Origin: Bacteroidota bacterium
GTDB lineage: Bacteria > Bacteroidota > Bacteroidia > Sphingobacteriales > Sphingobacteriaceae
Length of the DNA stretch: 64,000 nucleotides
Assembly (NCBI GenBank): GCA_026224775.1
Contig: JAMFRP010000007.1
Span: 1 to 64,000, forward strand
Reading direction: 5' to 3'
Shown here: positions 36,650 to 44,890 of the stretch, piece by piece
Layout: the number at the start of each line of letters is the position of its first letter
How positions within the stretch are numbered: the stretch's first letter is position 1
Notes under the pieces: model-generated
Seen by the model: the letters and a program-made list of their open reading frames with translations, nothing else
Told to the model about the DNA's origin: nothing
Database searches by the model: none
Position numbers and translations under genes: made by a program

Positions 36650-37288
36650 TTAATATCCTATCGTAAACACTTCCCTGATATGCATTGGGTTTTCGATCTC
36701 ATCAATTATTCCTACCGCATAATCTTCCATGGAAATATGGCTTTTGCCATTCGCATCCGTTAACAATTGATTTTTTGCTGTGCGAAATTTTCCGGTACGT
36801 TCGCCGGGCGTAATTTCCGCGGATGGGCTGGCGAAAGTCCAGTCGAGGTCGGTTGTTTTTTGGTAAGCCTTTAAAGCTTCGCGATGCGCCAGTGCAACCG
36901 CTTTGTAAGCTTCAGGAAAATCAGGTGTATCAACCAATTGTACGCCGGGTGCAATTTCAAGGCTGCCTGCACCCCCCACAATGATCAAACGCTTGGTATG
37001 TGCTTGTTTTAAGCCATTAATTATCGGGACAACAACCTCGGTAAGCGTTGAGGCGGGTGCGCCATTTGTGGGACTGTAGCATACCACAACCGCATCCTGG
37101 TTAAAAGCAGCTGTTTCCACATCCTGCGAGTTGAACAAGTCGGCTTTAGCCACTTTTAGGTGTTCGTGTACTTTTGTATAATTTTCTGGGTGACGAACCG
37201 CGGCGGTAACATCATGGCCACGGCGAAGGGCTTCATCAACTATGCGGCTGCCTATGCGGCCACCGGCTCCAAATACTGCTATTTTCAT
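36650..37288 (-). CDS. NAD(P)-binding NmrA-like/atypical SDR protein
   Basis: A 212-residue protein beginning MKIAVFGAGGRIGSRIVDEALRRGHDVTAAVRHP, a clear GxGGxxG Rossmann start of the NAD(P)H-binding (PF13460) family. It contains KADLFNSQDVETA, VVVCYSPTNGA and GGAGSLEIAPG. Members include NAD(P)H sensors and small reductases. There is no catalytic YxxxK. It is cytoplasmic. A single gene with a 281-base region upstream that contains REP-like hairpins. Confidence 0.87.
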   Translation of the reverse strand: MKIAVFGAGGRIGSRIVDEALRRGHDVTAAVRHPENYTKVHEHLKVAKADLFNSQDVETAAFNQDAVVVCYSPTNGAPASTLTEVVVPIINGLKQAHTKRLIIVGGAGSLEIAPGVQLVDTPDFPEAYKAVALAHREALKAYQKTTDLDWTFASPSAEITPGERTGKFRTAKNQLLTDANGKSHISMEDYAVGIIDEIENPMHIREVFTIGY

Positions 37289-37426
37289 AAAAATGTTATT
37301 GTAAGTGTTTTAATAAAAGCATTGATGGGCAATAAATGTTTCATCAGCATAGAATCATTTTTATATTTTGAAAACAGCGGCCATAGGCTGAAATCGATTA
37401 TTAAAATTAAACTAAGATCGTTGTTT

Positions 37427-37504
37427 GTAGACTGTGTCTACGAACTCAGAAAGCCTGTAGTCTGAGACTACAGGCTTTGTCGTCCGAAATTATAAACTTC
37501 GGAC
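37427..37504. repeat. Array of three hairpin palindromes (REP-like)
   Basis: Three hairpins occur in 78 bases: GTAGAC-TGT-GTCTAC (37427-37441); AAAGCCTGTAGTCT (37450-37463) with its perfect complement (37465-37478) around one G; and GTCCGAA (37482-37488) with TTCGGAC (37498-37504). They lie between divergent genes. The architecture matches that of 42198-42249, with different stem sequences. Confidence 0.65.
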
Positions 37505-37570
37505 AGCGGGGCATTAATATGTATTTGCGCTGAAGAAAATAAACTATATTAGTATCCTAAATCAATCACA

Positions 37571-38071
37571 ATGAAAAGGATATTACTATTAATTTTACTG
37601 CTATCCGCATGTTCTCATTTCCAAACAAAGCAACAAATAGCGCAAGGATTAATTAAAAAATACTTAGATAGTACTTTAAATGATCCACACAGTTATGAAA
37701 GTGTAAGTTTTACTAAATTGGATACAGGTAAAACCAGTTATACTGAAACACCTGAATATGATGTATTAGATTCGTCTATCACATCGATACATGACAGCCT
37801 AATAACTGAAAGAGTGGATGTTAATTATCCTTCTTTATATAATACAACAAGGATAGTCAGAAAAATAAGGAAATTAATGCAAGATTCTTTGTTGTTAGAT
37901 TCGAAGCTAAACAATCTTCAAAATCAATTTAAACCTATTCAAAATTGTTGGTTTATATCTCATACTTATAGAGCTAAAAATGGATTTGGCGCATTAGGTT
38001 TACATACAACCATTTTTAAGATTGACACGAATTTATCTAAAGTTTCAAACGTAGTAGACTCAAAAGATTAA
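37571..38071 (+). CDS. Lipoprotein of unknown function
   Basis: A 166-residue protein with a lipobox (ILLLSAC, Cys14). The mature part starts HFQTKQQIAQGLIKKYLDSTLNDPHSYESVSF, which recalls small Bacteroidota lipoproteins that have a conserved NDPxSY segment, but I cannot name a family. Residues about 75-125 are charged and helical. A C-terminal beta segment ends VSNVVDSKD. Its stop codon overlaps the start of the next gene (TAATG), so the two are probably coupled. Confidence 0.65.
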   Translation: MKRILLLILLLSACSHFQTKQQIAQGLIKKYLDSTLNDPHSYESVSFTKLDTGKTSYTETPEYDVLDSSITSIHDSLITERVDVNYPSLYNTTRIVRKIRKLMQDSLLLDSKLNNLQNQFKPIQNCWFISHTYRAKNGFGALGLHTTIFKIDTNLSKVSNVVDSKD

Positions 38072-38355
38072 TGGAAAATTTAAATAAAAAAATTTGGGTT
38101 AAACGTACATATACTGGTGGTGTGGGTGGCGGACACATACAAATTCCATTAAAGCAATTCGATGAAGTGCAAAAAGACAATGAATCAAATTTGAAAAATC
38201 ACAAGTCAATAGCTGCCACTTATTATCGAATGCCATTTTATTACGGATATTACCGATATATAAAAAGCAATTTTCCAAAAGTATTTTGGTGGTTTATTAG
38301 CATTTTAATAGCTATTGCTTTAACAATATTTGCAACGAATAAATGGGGTAAATAA
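38071..38355 (+). CDS. Single-span membrane protein of unknown function
   Basis: A 94-residue protein with a hydrophilic N-terminal domain of about 65 residues (MENLNKKIWVKRTYTGGVGGGHIQIP) and one C-terminal transmembrane helix (about residues 70-88, FWWFISILIAIALTIFA). The C-tail orientation is suggested by NKWGK. It overlaps by one base with the lipoprotein gene and is likely co-expressed; the pair may form a cross-envelope unit, which is an inference. No family recognised. Confidence 0.6.
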   Translation: MENLNKKIWVKRTYTGGVGGGHIQIPLKQFDEVQKDNESNLKNHKSIAATYYRMPFYYGYYRYIKSNFPKVFWWFISILIAIALTIFATNKWGK

Positions 38356-38374
38356 CCATTTTTAGCTACCGTTA

Positions 38375-38461
38375 CCGCAAGCCTCCCGCTTGTGGGCTTA
38401 TGATATTCTTCTTCGATATTATGTTCACTTTGCATGTTTGCCACAAGCGGGACGCTTGCGG
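38375..38461. repeat. 21-bp inverted repeat pair (CCGCAAGC...CTTGTGG)
   Basis: CCGCAAGCCTCCCGCTTGTG(G) at 38375-38395 and its inverted copy at 38441-38461 match at 20 of 21 bases across a 45-base spacer. Each arm is itself a small hairpin (CAAGC/GCTTG). It is followed by CCCTCTCAAGAGGGG near 38471-38485, another small palindrome. It fills the gap before smc. Confidence 0.7.
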
Positions 38462-38601
38462 CAGCATCTACCCTCTCAAGAGGGGAAATCGCGCGGGGCC
38501 TTGGCTTTTTTAGCTTCAGCTTGGAGTGAGAAATATTTTCAAAAAACAAATTATTATAGCTACTTTGAAGGTCGGATTTTTTGCGTCCTATATTAATTTA
38601 A

Positions 38602-41600
38602 ATGCAGCTTACCAGTTTAGAAATCAAGGGGTTTAAAAGCTTTGGCGATAAGATCACCATTAATTTTAATGAGGGTGTTACTGCTATTGTGGGCCCTAAT
38701 GGCTGCGGTAAATCAAATGTAGTCGACTCTATACGTTGGGTATTGGGTGAACAAAGTACCCGCATGCTGCGATCTGAGAAAATGGATAACATCATTTTCA
38801 ATGGATCAAAAAGTCGTAAGCCGGCAAATCTGGCCGAGGTTTCATTAACTTTTGACAACACCAAGAATATACTTCCTGTTGAGTTTTCGCAGGTTACCAT
38901 TACCCGTAAACTATACCGTAGCGGCGATAGCGAGTACCGTTTGAATGATGTACAGTGTCGACTAAAGGACATTACCGATCTATTTTTAGATACGGGCATT
39001 GGATCAGATTCTTACGCTATTATTGAGCTGAGGATGGTTGATGAGATCATCACCAATAAAGAAGGCTCGCGCAGAAATTTGTTTGAGGAAGCATCGGGCA
39101 TCTCCAAATATAAACTCCGCAAAAAACAAACCTTCAATAAGTTAAAAGACACTGAAGCCGATTTGGAGCGTGTAGAGGATCTGCTTTTCGAGATAGAAAA
39201 GAACCTTAAAACGCTGGAAAATCAGGCAAAGAAAACTGAGCGTTATTACCGTATACGGGATCAGTACAAATCGTTGAGTATAATGCTGGCTTCGTTCAGG
39301 ATAGCTCATTTCAGCGAATCGCTGGGTAAAATTGAGGAGAAAGAGCAGGTACAACAGGTTGAGAAGTCGGGTATTTCTGCACAAATCGATACCCTTGAGG
39401 CATTATTACAACAGCATAAACTGGATAGTTTGAATAAGGAGAAAAACCTGTCTATCCAGCAAAAAGCTACTAACGAGTATGTATCCAAAATAAGGACTTA
39501 CGAGAGCGAGAAGAAGATAAAAAACGAGCAACTGAAGTTTCAGCAGGATAAGGAAACACGGGTTAGCGAGGAATTAGAACGTGACCGCAACCAGTTGAAC
39601 CATGTATTGTACAATATCAAACGTTTATCTGAGGAAAAATTTCAGGAAGATGAAACGCTGCAAACTATCCAATCGCAACTGGCAGATTTGAAGGAAACGG
39701 TGGATGAGTTGAGGGGGCAGCAAGGATCGGCAAGAAATGAATTAAATGAGCTGACCACTAACAATACTAAGTTACAGAATCAGGTTTATAAGGCTGAGAA
39801 AGACCTGGAGATACTGCAGATACAGCAACAGGCTCTGGAGCAGGAAAGCCAGCGTAATATGGAGGATGCCACCAATAAAGAGGTGGAACTCTCCCATTTT
39901 AACGAGGTAGTTGCTGAACTGCAGGAACGCACCGAAACGCTGAATAGTGAACATCAAACGCTGCTTGATTTTGATAAAAAGTTACAGGAACAATTAATTG
40001 AAATTGATGCTGAACTGAATACGGTAAAGGAAAGTATAACTGCCGATAGCCGTAAACTGGATGCCAAGCAGAATGAATACAACCTTACGAAGAGTATGGT
40101 TGATAATTTGGAAGGGTTCCCGGAATCTATACGCTTTTTGAAAAAGAACGCGGACTGGGCTAAGAACATCCCGCTGTTCAGCGATATTTTATTTTGCAAG
40201 GAAGAGTATCGCGTAGCTATTGAAAATTACCTGGAGCCGCTGATGAACCATTACGTGGTTAATAATTACGACGAGGCCATCAGCGCGATAAAATTATTGA
40301 GTAACTCGGCTAAGGGACGGGCGCAGTTTTTTGTGTTGGATAGCTATAAAATAGCCCCACCCAAACCCTCCCCGGAAGGGAGGGCTTTAGAAAAAAAACT
40401 CTCCCCTGCCGGGGGAGATTTAGAGGGGGCTATATCCGCGCTTGACGTGGTCGAGGTTGATATTTATTACCAAAGTTTGTGTAATTACCTGCTGAAGGAT
40501 GTTTACCTGATAGATGACCAAAACGACCAGGTTTTAAATAATAATGAATTGCCTGAAGGGATTGTAATCATCGGCAAAAGCGGCAAGTTCAACAAATCGA
40601 AACATACCATGGCGGGTGGTTCGGTGGGTTTGTTTGAGGGCAAGCGGATTGGCCGGGCTAAGAATTTGGAAAATTTGGCTAAGGAGATTAAGCAGTTTGA
40701 TACCCGGGTTAATTACTTTAAGGATCAATTACAAGAGTTACAGAATAAACAGGCTGCTTTAAAAGCATCAAACAAAACTGAAGAACTTAAGCAAAAACAA
40801 CTGGAGGTTAACCGTTTGAATACGGAACTGATCACCGTCAAAACACGGCAGGAACAGTATCAAACATTTATTACGAATAGCCTTAACCGTAAGGACGATA
40901 TTGCGAAAAAGATCAGCGGTATCATAGAAGAAACCGCAGCGCTGAAGCCGGAATTGGCTGAGTTAAAAACACAAAAGCAGATACAAAACGACCTGCTCAT
41001 CAGCAAGCAGGGTATTTTCAATGAGCTGAACGAGTTTGCTTCGGTACAATCCAATGCTTATAACCAGGAGAATATCCGTTTCCATCAGCAACAAAATAAG
41101 GTGTCGGGGTTATTTAAGGATCTTGACTATCGTGAAACGCAGAAAGAACAATTAGAGGGCCGCATCAAAATAAACAGCATCGAACTGGAAAAAGTTAAAG
41201 CGGCTATACAGGAAAACCTGCAACTGGCTGATAATTCCGACGATGATTTGCTGGAAATGTACGCCCAAAAAGAGGCGCTTGAAAAGGCAACCCAGCAAGC
41301 CGAACAAGAATATTATGAATGGCGGGGAAAGATAACTGAGTCGGAAACGGAAGTAACCAATCTGCGCCGCAAAAAGGATAATGCCGTATTTATTGAGAAC
41401 GAACTGCGTGATGAACGCAATAACCTTAAACTGGAATTGAATGCGTTGAAAGAACGCCTTTCGGTGGAGTTTAATATAGATATACAAGAGCTGATAGATA
41501 CAGAAGTGCCGGTTGATGAAAGTGAAGAGGAACTACGCGAGAAAACCGAAAAACTGAAGAAGCAAATGGATGATTTCGGGGCGATAAACCCGATGGCAGT

Positions 41601-42183
41601 GGAGGCTTATAACGAAATGAATGAGCGCTATCAGTTTATTCAGGCTCAGAAGAAGGATCTGGCGGAAGCCAAAGCATCTCTACTGGCAACTATTCAGGAG
41701 ATTGACGATACCGCTAAGGAGAAATTTATGTCGGCGTTTATTATGGTGCGGGAGAACTTTATTAAGGTATTCCGGTCGTTATTTAATGAGGAGGATTCAT
41801 GCGATTTGATATTGACTGATCCTGACCGTCCGCTGGAATCGGATATTGATATTATCGCGAGGCCAAAAGGAAAGCGGCCTTTATCTATTAACCAGCTTTC
41901 CGGCGGTGAAAAAACGTTGACCGCTACGGCTATCCTGTTCTCGCTTTACCTGTTGAAACCTGCACCCTTCTGTATTTTTGATGAGGTTGACGCGCCGCTG
42001 GATGATACGAATATTGATAAGTTTAATAATATCATCAGGGAGTTTTCAAAGGAATCACAGTTTATTGTGGTATCTCACAACAAACGCACTATTGCCAGTA
42101 CCGATATTATTTATGGGGTTACGATGGTTGAACAGGGTATATCGCGCGTGGTGCCAGTGGATTTGCGGCAGTTGGCGGATTAA
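38602..42183 (+). CDS. smc: Chromosome segregation ATPase SMC, with repeat-derived insertion in the hinge
   Basis: A 1193-residue protein. The N-terminal head has Walker A IVGPNGCGKSNVVDSIRW. Two long coiled coils flank the hinge (about residues 500-660). The C-terminal head has the signature INQLSGGEKTLTATAILFSLYLL and Walker B PFCIFDEVDAPLDD. It compacts and disentangles the chromosome with ScpAB. Codons 584-611 (IAPPKPSPEGRALEKKLSPA...) are Pro/Gly-rich, unlike the neighbouring hinge sequence, and are encoded by a palindromic repeat also found between genes at 36561. Without about 27 residues the flanking text KGRAQFFVLDSYK and SALDVVEVDIYYQ would join. The frame is preserved. Confidence 0.96.
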   Translation: MQLTSLEIKGFKSFGDKITINFNEGVTAIVGPNGCGKSNVVDSIRWVLGEQSTRMLRSEKMDNIIFNGSKSRKPANLAEVSLTFDNTKNILPVEFSQVTITRKLYRSGDSEYRLNDVQCRLKDITDLFLDTGIGSDSYAIIELRMVDEIITNKEGSRRNLFEEASGISKYKLRKKQTFNKLKDTEADLERVEDLLFEIEKNLKTLENQAKKTERYYRIRDQYKSLSIMLASFRIAHFSESLGKIEEKEQVQQVEKSGISAQIDTLEALLQQHKLDSLNKEKNLSIQQKATNEYVSKIRTYESEKKIKNEQLKFQQDKETRVSEELERDRNQLNHVLYNIKRLSEEKFQEDETLQTIQSQLADLKETVDELRGQQGSARNELNELTTNNTKLQNQVYKAEKDLEILQIQQQALEQESQRNMEDATNKEVELSHFNEVVAELQERTETLNSEHQTLLDFDKKLQEQLIEIDAELNTVKESITADSRKLDAKQNEYNLTKSMVDNLEGFPESIRFLKKNADWAKNIPLFSDILFCKEEYRVAIENYLEPLMNHYVVNNYDEAISAIKLLSNSAKGRAQFFVLDSYKIAPPKPSPEGRALEKKLSPAGGDLEGAISALDVVEVDIYYQSLCNYLLKDVYLIDDQNDQVLNNNELPEGIVIIGKSGKFNKSKHTMAGGSVGLFEGKRIGRAKNLENLAKEIKQFDTRVNYFKDQLQELQNKQAALKASNKTEELKQKQLEVNRLNTELITVKTRQEQYQTFITNSLNRKDDIAKKISGIIEETAALKPELAELKTQKQIQNDLLISKQGIFNELNEFASVQSNAYNQENIRFHQQQNKVSGLFKDLDYRETQKEQLEGRIKINSIELEKVKAAIQENLQLADNSDDDLLEMYAQKEALEKATQQAEQEYYEWRGKITESETEVTNLRRKKDNAVFIENELRDERNNLKLELNALKERLSVEFNIDIQELIDTEVPVDESEEELREKTEKLKKQMDDFGAINPMAVEAYNEMNERYQFIQAQKKDLAEAKASLLATIQEIDDTAKEKFMSAFIMVRENFIKVFRSLFNEEDSCDLILTDPDRPLESDIDIIARPKGKRPLSINQLSGGEKTLTATAILFSLYLLKPAPFCIFDEVDAPLDDTNIDKFNNIIREFSKESQFIVVSHNKRTIASTDIIYGVTMVEQGISRVVPVDLRQLAD
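40351..40433 (+). repeat. Palindromic intergenic repeat inserted in frame in smc
   Basis: ATAGCCCC (40351-40358) and GGGGCTAT (40426-40433) are perfect inverted ends. Inner hairpins are CCCTCCCCGGAAGGGAGGG and CTCCCCTGCCGGGGGAG. It is homologous to the free copy at 36561-36646 in reverse complement. ATA flanks both ends (40351-40353 and 40432-40434), consistent with a duplicated triplet. The 81-base net addition equals 27 codons and carries no stop in this frame. Confidence 0.85.
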
Positions 42184-42197
42184 TATATCTTCTTTGA

Positions 42198-42249
42198 TAA
42201 TGAGCGTGGACGCTCATTAAAATTGGGTTCAAGTGTGGACACTTGAACC
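42198..42249. repeat. Twin palindromes with a common centre (REP-like)
   Basis: TAATGAGCGT-GG-ACGCTCATTA (42198-42219) and GGTTCAAGTGT-GG-ACACTTGAACC (42226-42249) are perfect palindromes around GG, sharing the central GTGGAC with unrelated stems. They are located 15 bases after the smc stop and may also end transcription. Confidence 0.75.
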
Positions 42250-42318
42250 GGCGGAAACCAATACAACATAGAACTGGCATTATATCAACATATAGCATTT
42301 CCCTTTACTAAAATATTA

Positions 42319-42326
42319 TAATTTTG
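42319..42326 (+). promoter_or_regulatory. -7 element upstream of the broken lipoprotein gene (TAATTTTG)
   Basis: An exact TAnnTTTG, 28 bases before the GTG at 42354, supporting that this GTG was the original start. Confidence 0.45.
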
Positions 42327-42353
42327 TTTTTGTTTTAAACATTAATTAACTTA

Positions 42354-43082
42354 GTGGAAACTAAAAATTTCTCAAACACCTATTACCCTTTTCTTAGTTT
42401 TATTAATCTTTTTATCAGCTTGTAAAAAAGATGATACATCTAAACCATCCACAGAAGAAATTCAGTTGAATCAGTTAGCTACAGAATATCACTTACAAAA
42501 AAGTAATATAAAGCCTACTGCAAATATGCAAAATTTCAATAGTGTCAGTGAGTTTTCAGCGTTTCTCGCTAATAGATCACTTCTGCAAGTTCTATGACTT
42601 TACAGTTAAATAATACATCGTCAAAAGAGTTAAGCTTAAAAACTCTTCACGGGATTGGATCATCAAATCTAGATGAGGTTGATGAAGATAATTTTCCTTG
42701 GCAAGTAACTGACATTGATCTTGCAACTGGTGCACATTATTCTGTGCAGATTACATCGGCATATTGGTATGATCTAGGATTTCCGGCACTTAGTATAATG
42801 CAATGGGACTGGGATGGATTTACGACAGTGTCCAACGTCGCTACTCAGTTGCGAAGTATTGGTGCTGGTTCTGGTTCAATTGAATATACCCAAACGCAAG
42901 GTTACGGAACACAAAATGAAACCGGTGGTACACTTTATGCGGCAGGAGTGTATACTGAAACATACGGTTTTGGAGGGGTAATGACCTATACACAAGATTT
43001 CAATTTTACTCTAAATGGCACCTACAGCTCCGGGGTTAATACCCTTGTAGCTTCAATTAGTTATCAGCAAATTAATTTATAA
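42354..43082 (+). pseudogene. Lipoprotein gene broken by two frameshifts
   Basis: From 42358 one frame encodes a lipoprotein N-terminus (TLFLVLLIFLSACKKDD) without any start codon. A GTG at 42354 would fit if one G (42356-42357) were absent. This frame ends at the TGA at 42595-42597. A second frame opens with ATG at 42594 and encodes 162 residues rich in Gly, Thr and Tyr (FPWQVTDIDLATGAHYS, GYGTQNETGGTLYAAG) without its own signal. Together they look like one secreted protein of about 240 residues. Alternatively they are two genes overlapping by ATGA, but the missing start of the first argues against this. Family unknown. Confidence 0.55.
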
Positions 43083-43089
43083 TATTACC

Positions 43090-43290
43090 ATGAGAAAGTT
43101 AGTTTTATATTCAATTTTAACAGAGATTTTATTTTGTGTTTTTTTACTTACAATTCAAATTAATCATGTTTACTTCCCATTTCGGGGAGCCCTGTTTATC
43201 GTAACATTGACCGGTTTATGTCTGACACTTTGCCTTTCAGTTTACTGGTTTGTTAAGGGTTTGATTAAGCCTCAAAATCATTTTAAATAA
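43090..43290 (+). CDS. Small membrane protein, two predicted helices
   Basis: A 66-residue protein: helix 1 at about residues 4-22 (LVLYSILTEILFCVFLLTI), a short loop, helix 2 at about 32-55 (GALFIVTLTGLCLTLCLSVYWF) and a basic tail KGLIKPQNHFK. It lies 7 bases downstream of the broken lipoprotein gene and was probably in its operon. No family recognised. Confidence 0.55.
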   Translation: MRKLVLYSILTEILFCVFLLTIQINHVYFPFRGALFIVTLTGLCLTLCLSVYWFVKGLIKPQNHFK

Positions 43291-43320
43291 TAACTAATTA
43301 TCCCCCCGTTAGGTACTCTC

Positions 43321-43358
43321 TTGAAGAAGATCTCTCCCATGCGGTCGAGATGACAGGG
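43321..43358. repeat. Half copy of the TGTCATTTC-type repeat
   Basis: TTGAAGAAGATCTCTCCC followed by GGTCGAGATGACAGGG aligns with the right half of the element at 22242-22328. Confidence 0.6.
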
Positions 43359-43362
43359 ATAA

Positions 43363-44847
43363 TTATTTCCTAAGATTCTTTGTCCTATCAGCCAAAATCA
43401 GTCCTCTAAGTTTGTGGACTTCAAGATTTCGGTTAACTGCTTTTGCCTGGTAGATAGAGAAGCTTTGCTTTGAAGCTAAACTTTGAATTTGAGGAGCTGC
43501 GATGCTATAAGTTCCGTTTTTTACAAAGTTAAGGGCATGGGCTAACAGCAATTCGGTGGAATCACCGAAATCTTTGGTTACATCATCAGCGGCGAGTAAG
43601 CCGGGGTATGCTGCTGTACCCGGAGCCATTCCAGTATAGTAATCGCCTTGATTGGCTGAGTTTTCTACATATAATTGCGGCGAATATAGTATGTAATTAC
43701 TTATTGGGATGGGTATTTCACCGACGGGTTTTCCGTAGGTGGTATCCCCTATCAGTTCAACATCCATTTCGGGGCGTAGATTGTTTATGGTTAGTTCGCT
43801 TGATGATGCGGTTTCATCAGTCACAATAAAAAATACCCGGTTAAGACTTAAACTTAATGCTTTCGCAAAATTAGTTTGGTTATTGGCCGGTTTAAACTGA
43901 CCCGAAGTGATTGAATATTTTTTGGCCAACAAAGGATAATCGTTATTCTGCAGATTGGAATTAAAATAGGTGGTATACATCAGGGTACTGCTTTTTGATG
44001 CGGGTACTATCAGGTCGTCTAAATATTCGGCGGTCGCGCCTTCGCCGCCGCCATTGTAGCGTATATCCACCACCAGATCGTTAACACCATTTCCGATAAA
44101 ATTATTAAAAACAGTATTTAGTTGGGGTTGCGCATTTGCCAATGCCGTAAAACTGCCAAATGCCATATACCCCACTTTATGACCATTACCGAGATCAAAC
44201 ACTTTGTAATTTAATACAGGATTTACAGTGTATGCGGTAGTATTTAAATTAACCGTAAGGGTAGTACCATCGTATTTTGTGAGCACCATTTTAATATTGG
44301 TGCTGTAGTAAACGGCGTTTATTACAAAATTGGCGGTTGTGCCATCGTACGACAGATCGGTATTGCTGTTGATGCTGGTTATTTGGTAACCGCGTTTTAT
44401 ACCCGCCAAATCAGCAGGCGAACCTGGGTTTACGTATTTAACCCTCAAATCATTTGTGGCTATGTATATGGGTTCGAATCCAAAATCATCATCAGTTCCA
44501 TTTAGCGCTGCTGTCTCTGTGCCATTATCAACAAAGGAATATTTTGCCGTACCGGGTGACTGGATAGAATATTCGTAAGGTTTGCCGGTTGCAGGATTAA
44601 TTTTTAATTGAGATATAGCGGTTAGTTCATTGGTTAAAGCGCCTAGATCGCTTGAACCGCCATAGGAACGTGGATTGAATGTATTGTAATCAGGAATGGC
44701 ATCAAACCATAAATAATCTTCTTTTTCATAATAATAGATGGAATCCTGTACGAGGTTGAGCGCGGTAGATGCATTTTTATGATCCTTTTTGCAGGACGAT
44801 AACACACCTGATGTTAAAATAACGGCTAAGTAAATTAATTTCTTCAT
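43363..44847 (-). CDS. S41 family C-terminal processing peptidase, lipoprotein
   Basis: A 494-residue protein from the ATG at 44847, which begins the lipoprotein signal MKKLIYLAVILTSGVLSSC (Cys19). An N-terminal cap domain is followed by a PDZ domain (LRVKYVNPGSPADLAGIKRGYQITS) and the S41 protease core: VVDIRYNGGGEGATAEYL, the nucleophile Ser in TDETASSSEL and the Lys general base in TTYGKPVGE. It degrades or trims proteins at the membrane face of the periplasm. It is the last gene in a run LolD-like, unknown, HAD-like, S41. Confidence 0.9.
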   Translation of the reverse strand: MKKLIYLAVILTSGVLSSCKKDHKNASTALNLVQDSIYYYEKEDYLWFDAIPDYNTFNPRSYGGSSDLGALTNELTAISQLKINPATGKPYEYSIQSPGTAKYSFVDNGTETAALNGTDDDFGFEPIYIATNDLRVKYVNPGSPADLAGIKRGYQITSINSNTDLSYDGTTANFVINAVYYSTNIKMVLTKYDGTTLTVNLNTTAYTVNPVLNYKVFDLGNGHKVGYMAFGSFTALANAQPQLNTVFNNFIGNGVNDLVVDIRYNGGGEGATAEYLDDLIVPASKSSTLMYTTYFNSNLQNNDYPLLAKKYSITSGQFKPANNQTNFAKALSLSLNRVFFIVTDETASSSELTINNLRPEMDVELIGDTTYGKPVGEIPIPISNYILYSPQLYVENSANQGDYYTGMAPGTAAYPGLLAADDVTKDFGDSTELLLAHALNFVKNGTYSIAAPQIQSLASKQSFSIYQAKAVNRNLEVHKLRGLILADRTKNLRK

Positions 44848-44890
44848 CGGCTCGGGGTATTCGTACAAAAATCGATTTTGCTAACGCAAT

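Noticed and set aside
36540..36660. Terminator pair as the only explanation for the palindrome between convergent genes
   Set aside because: The homologous element inside smc is not at a gene end, so a mobile repeat is the better basic description; termination may be a secondary role.
40351..40433. Interpretation of the smc insertion as an ordinary species-specific loop
   Set aside because: Its DNA is homologous to an intergenic palindrome at 36561-36646, with a 20-base identical run and the same hairpins, so it is a repeat insertion.
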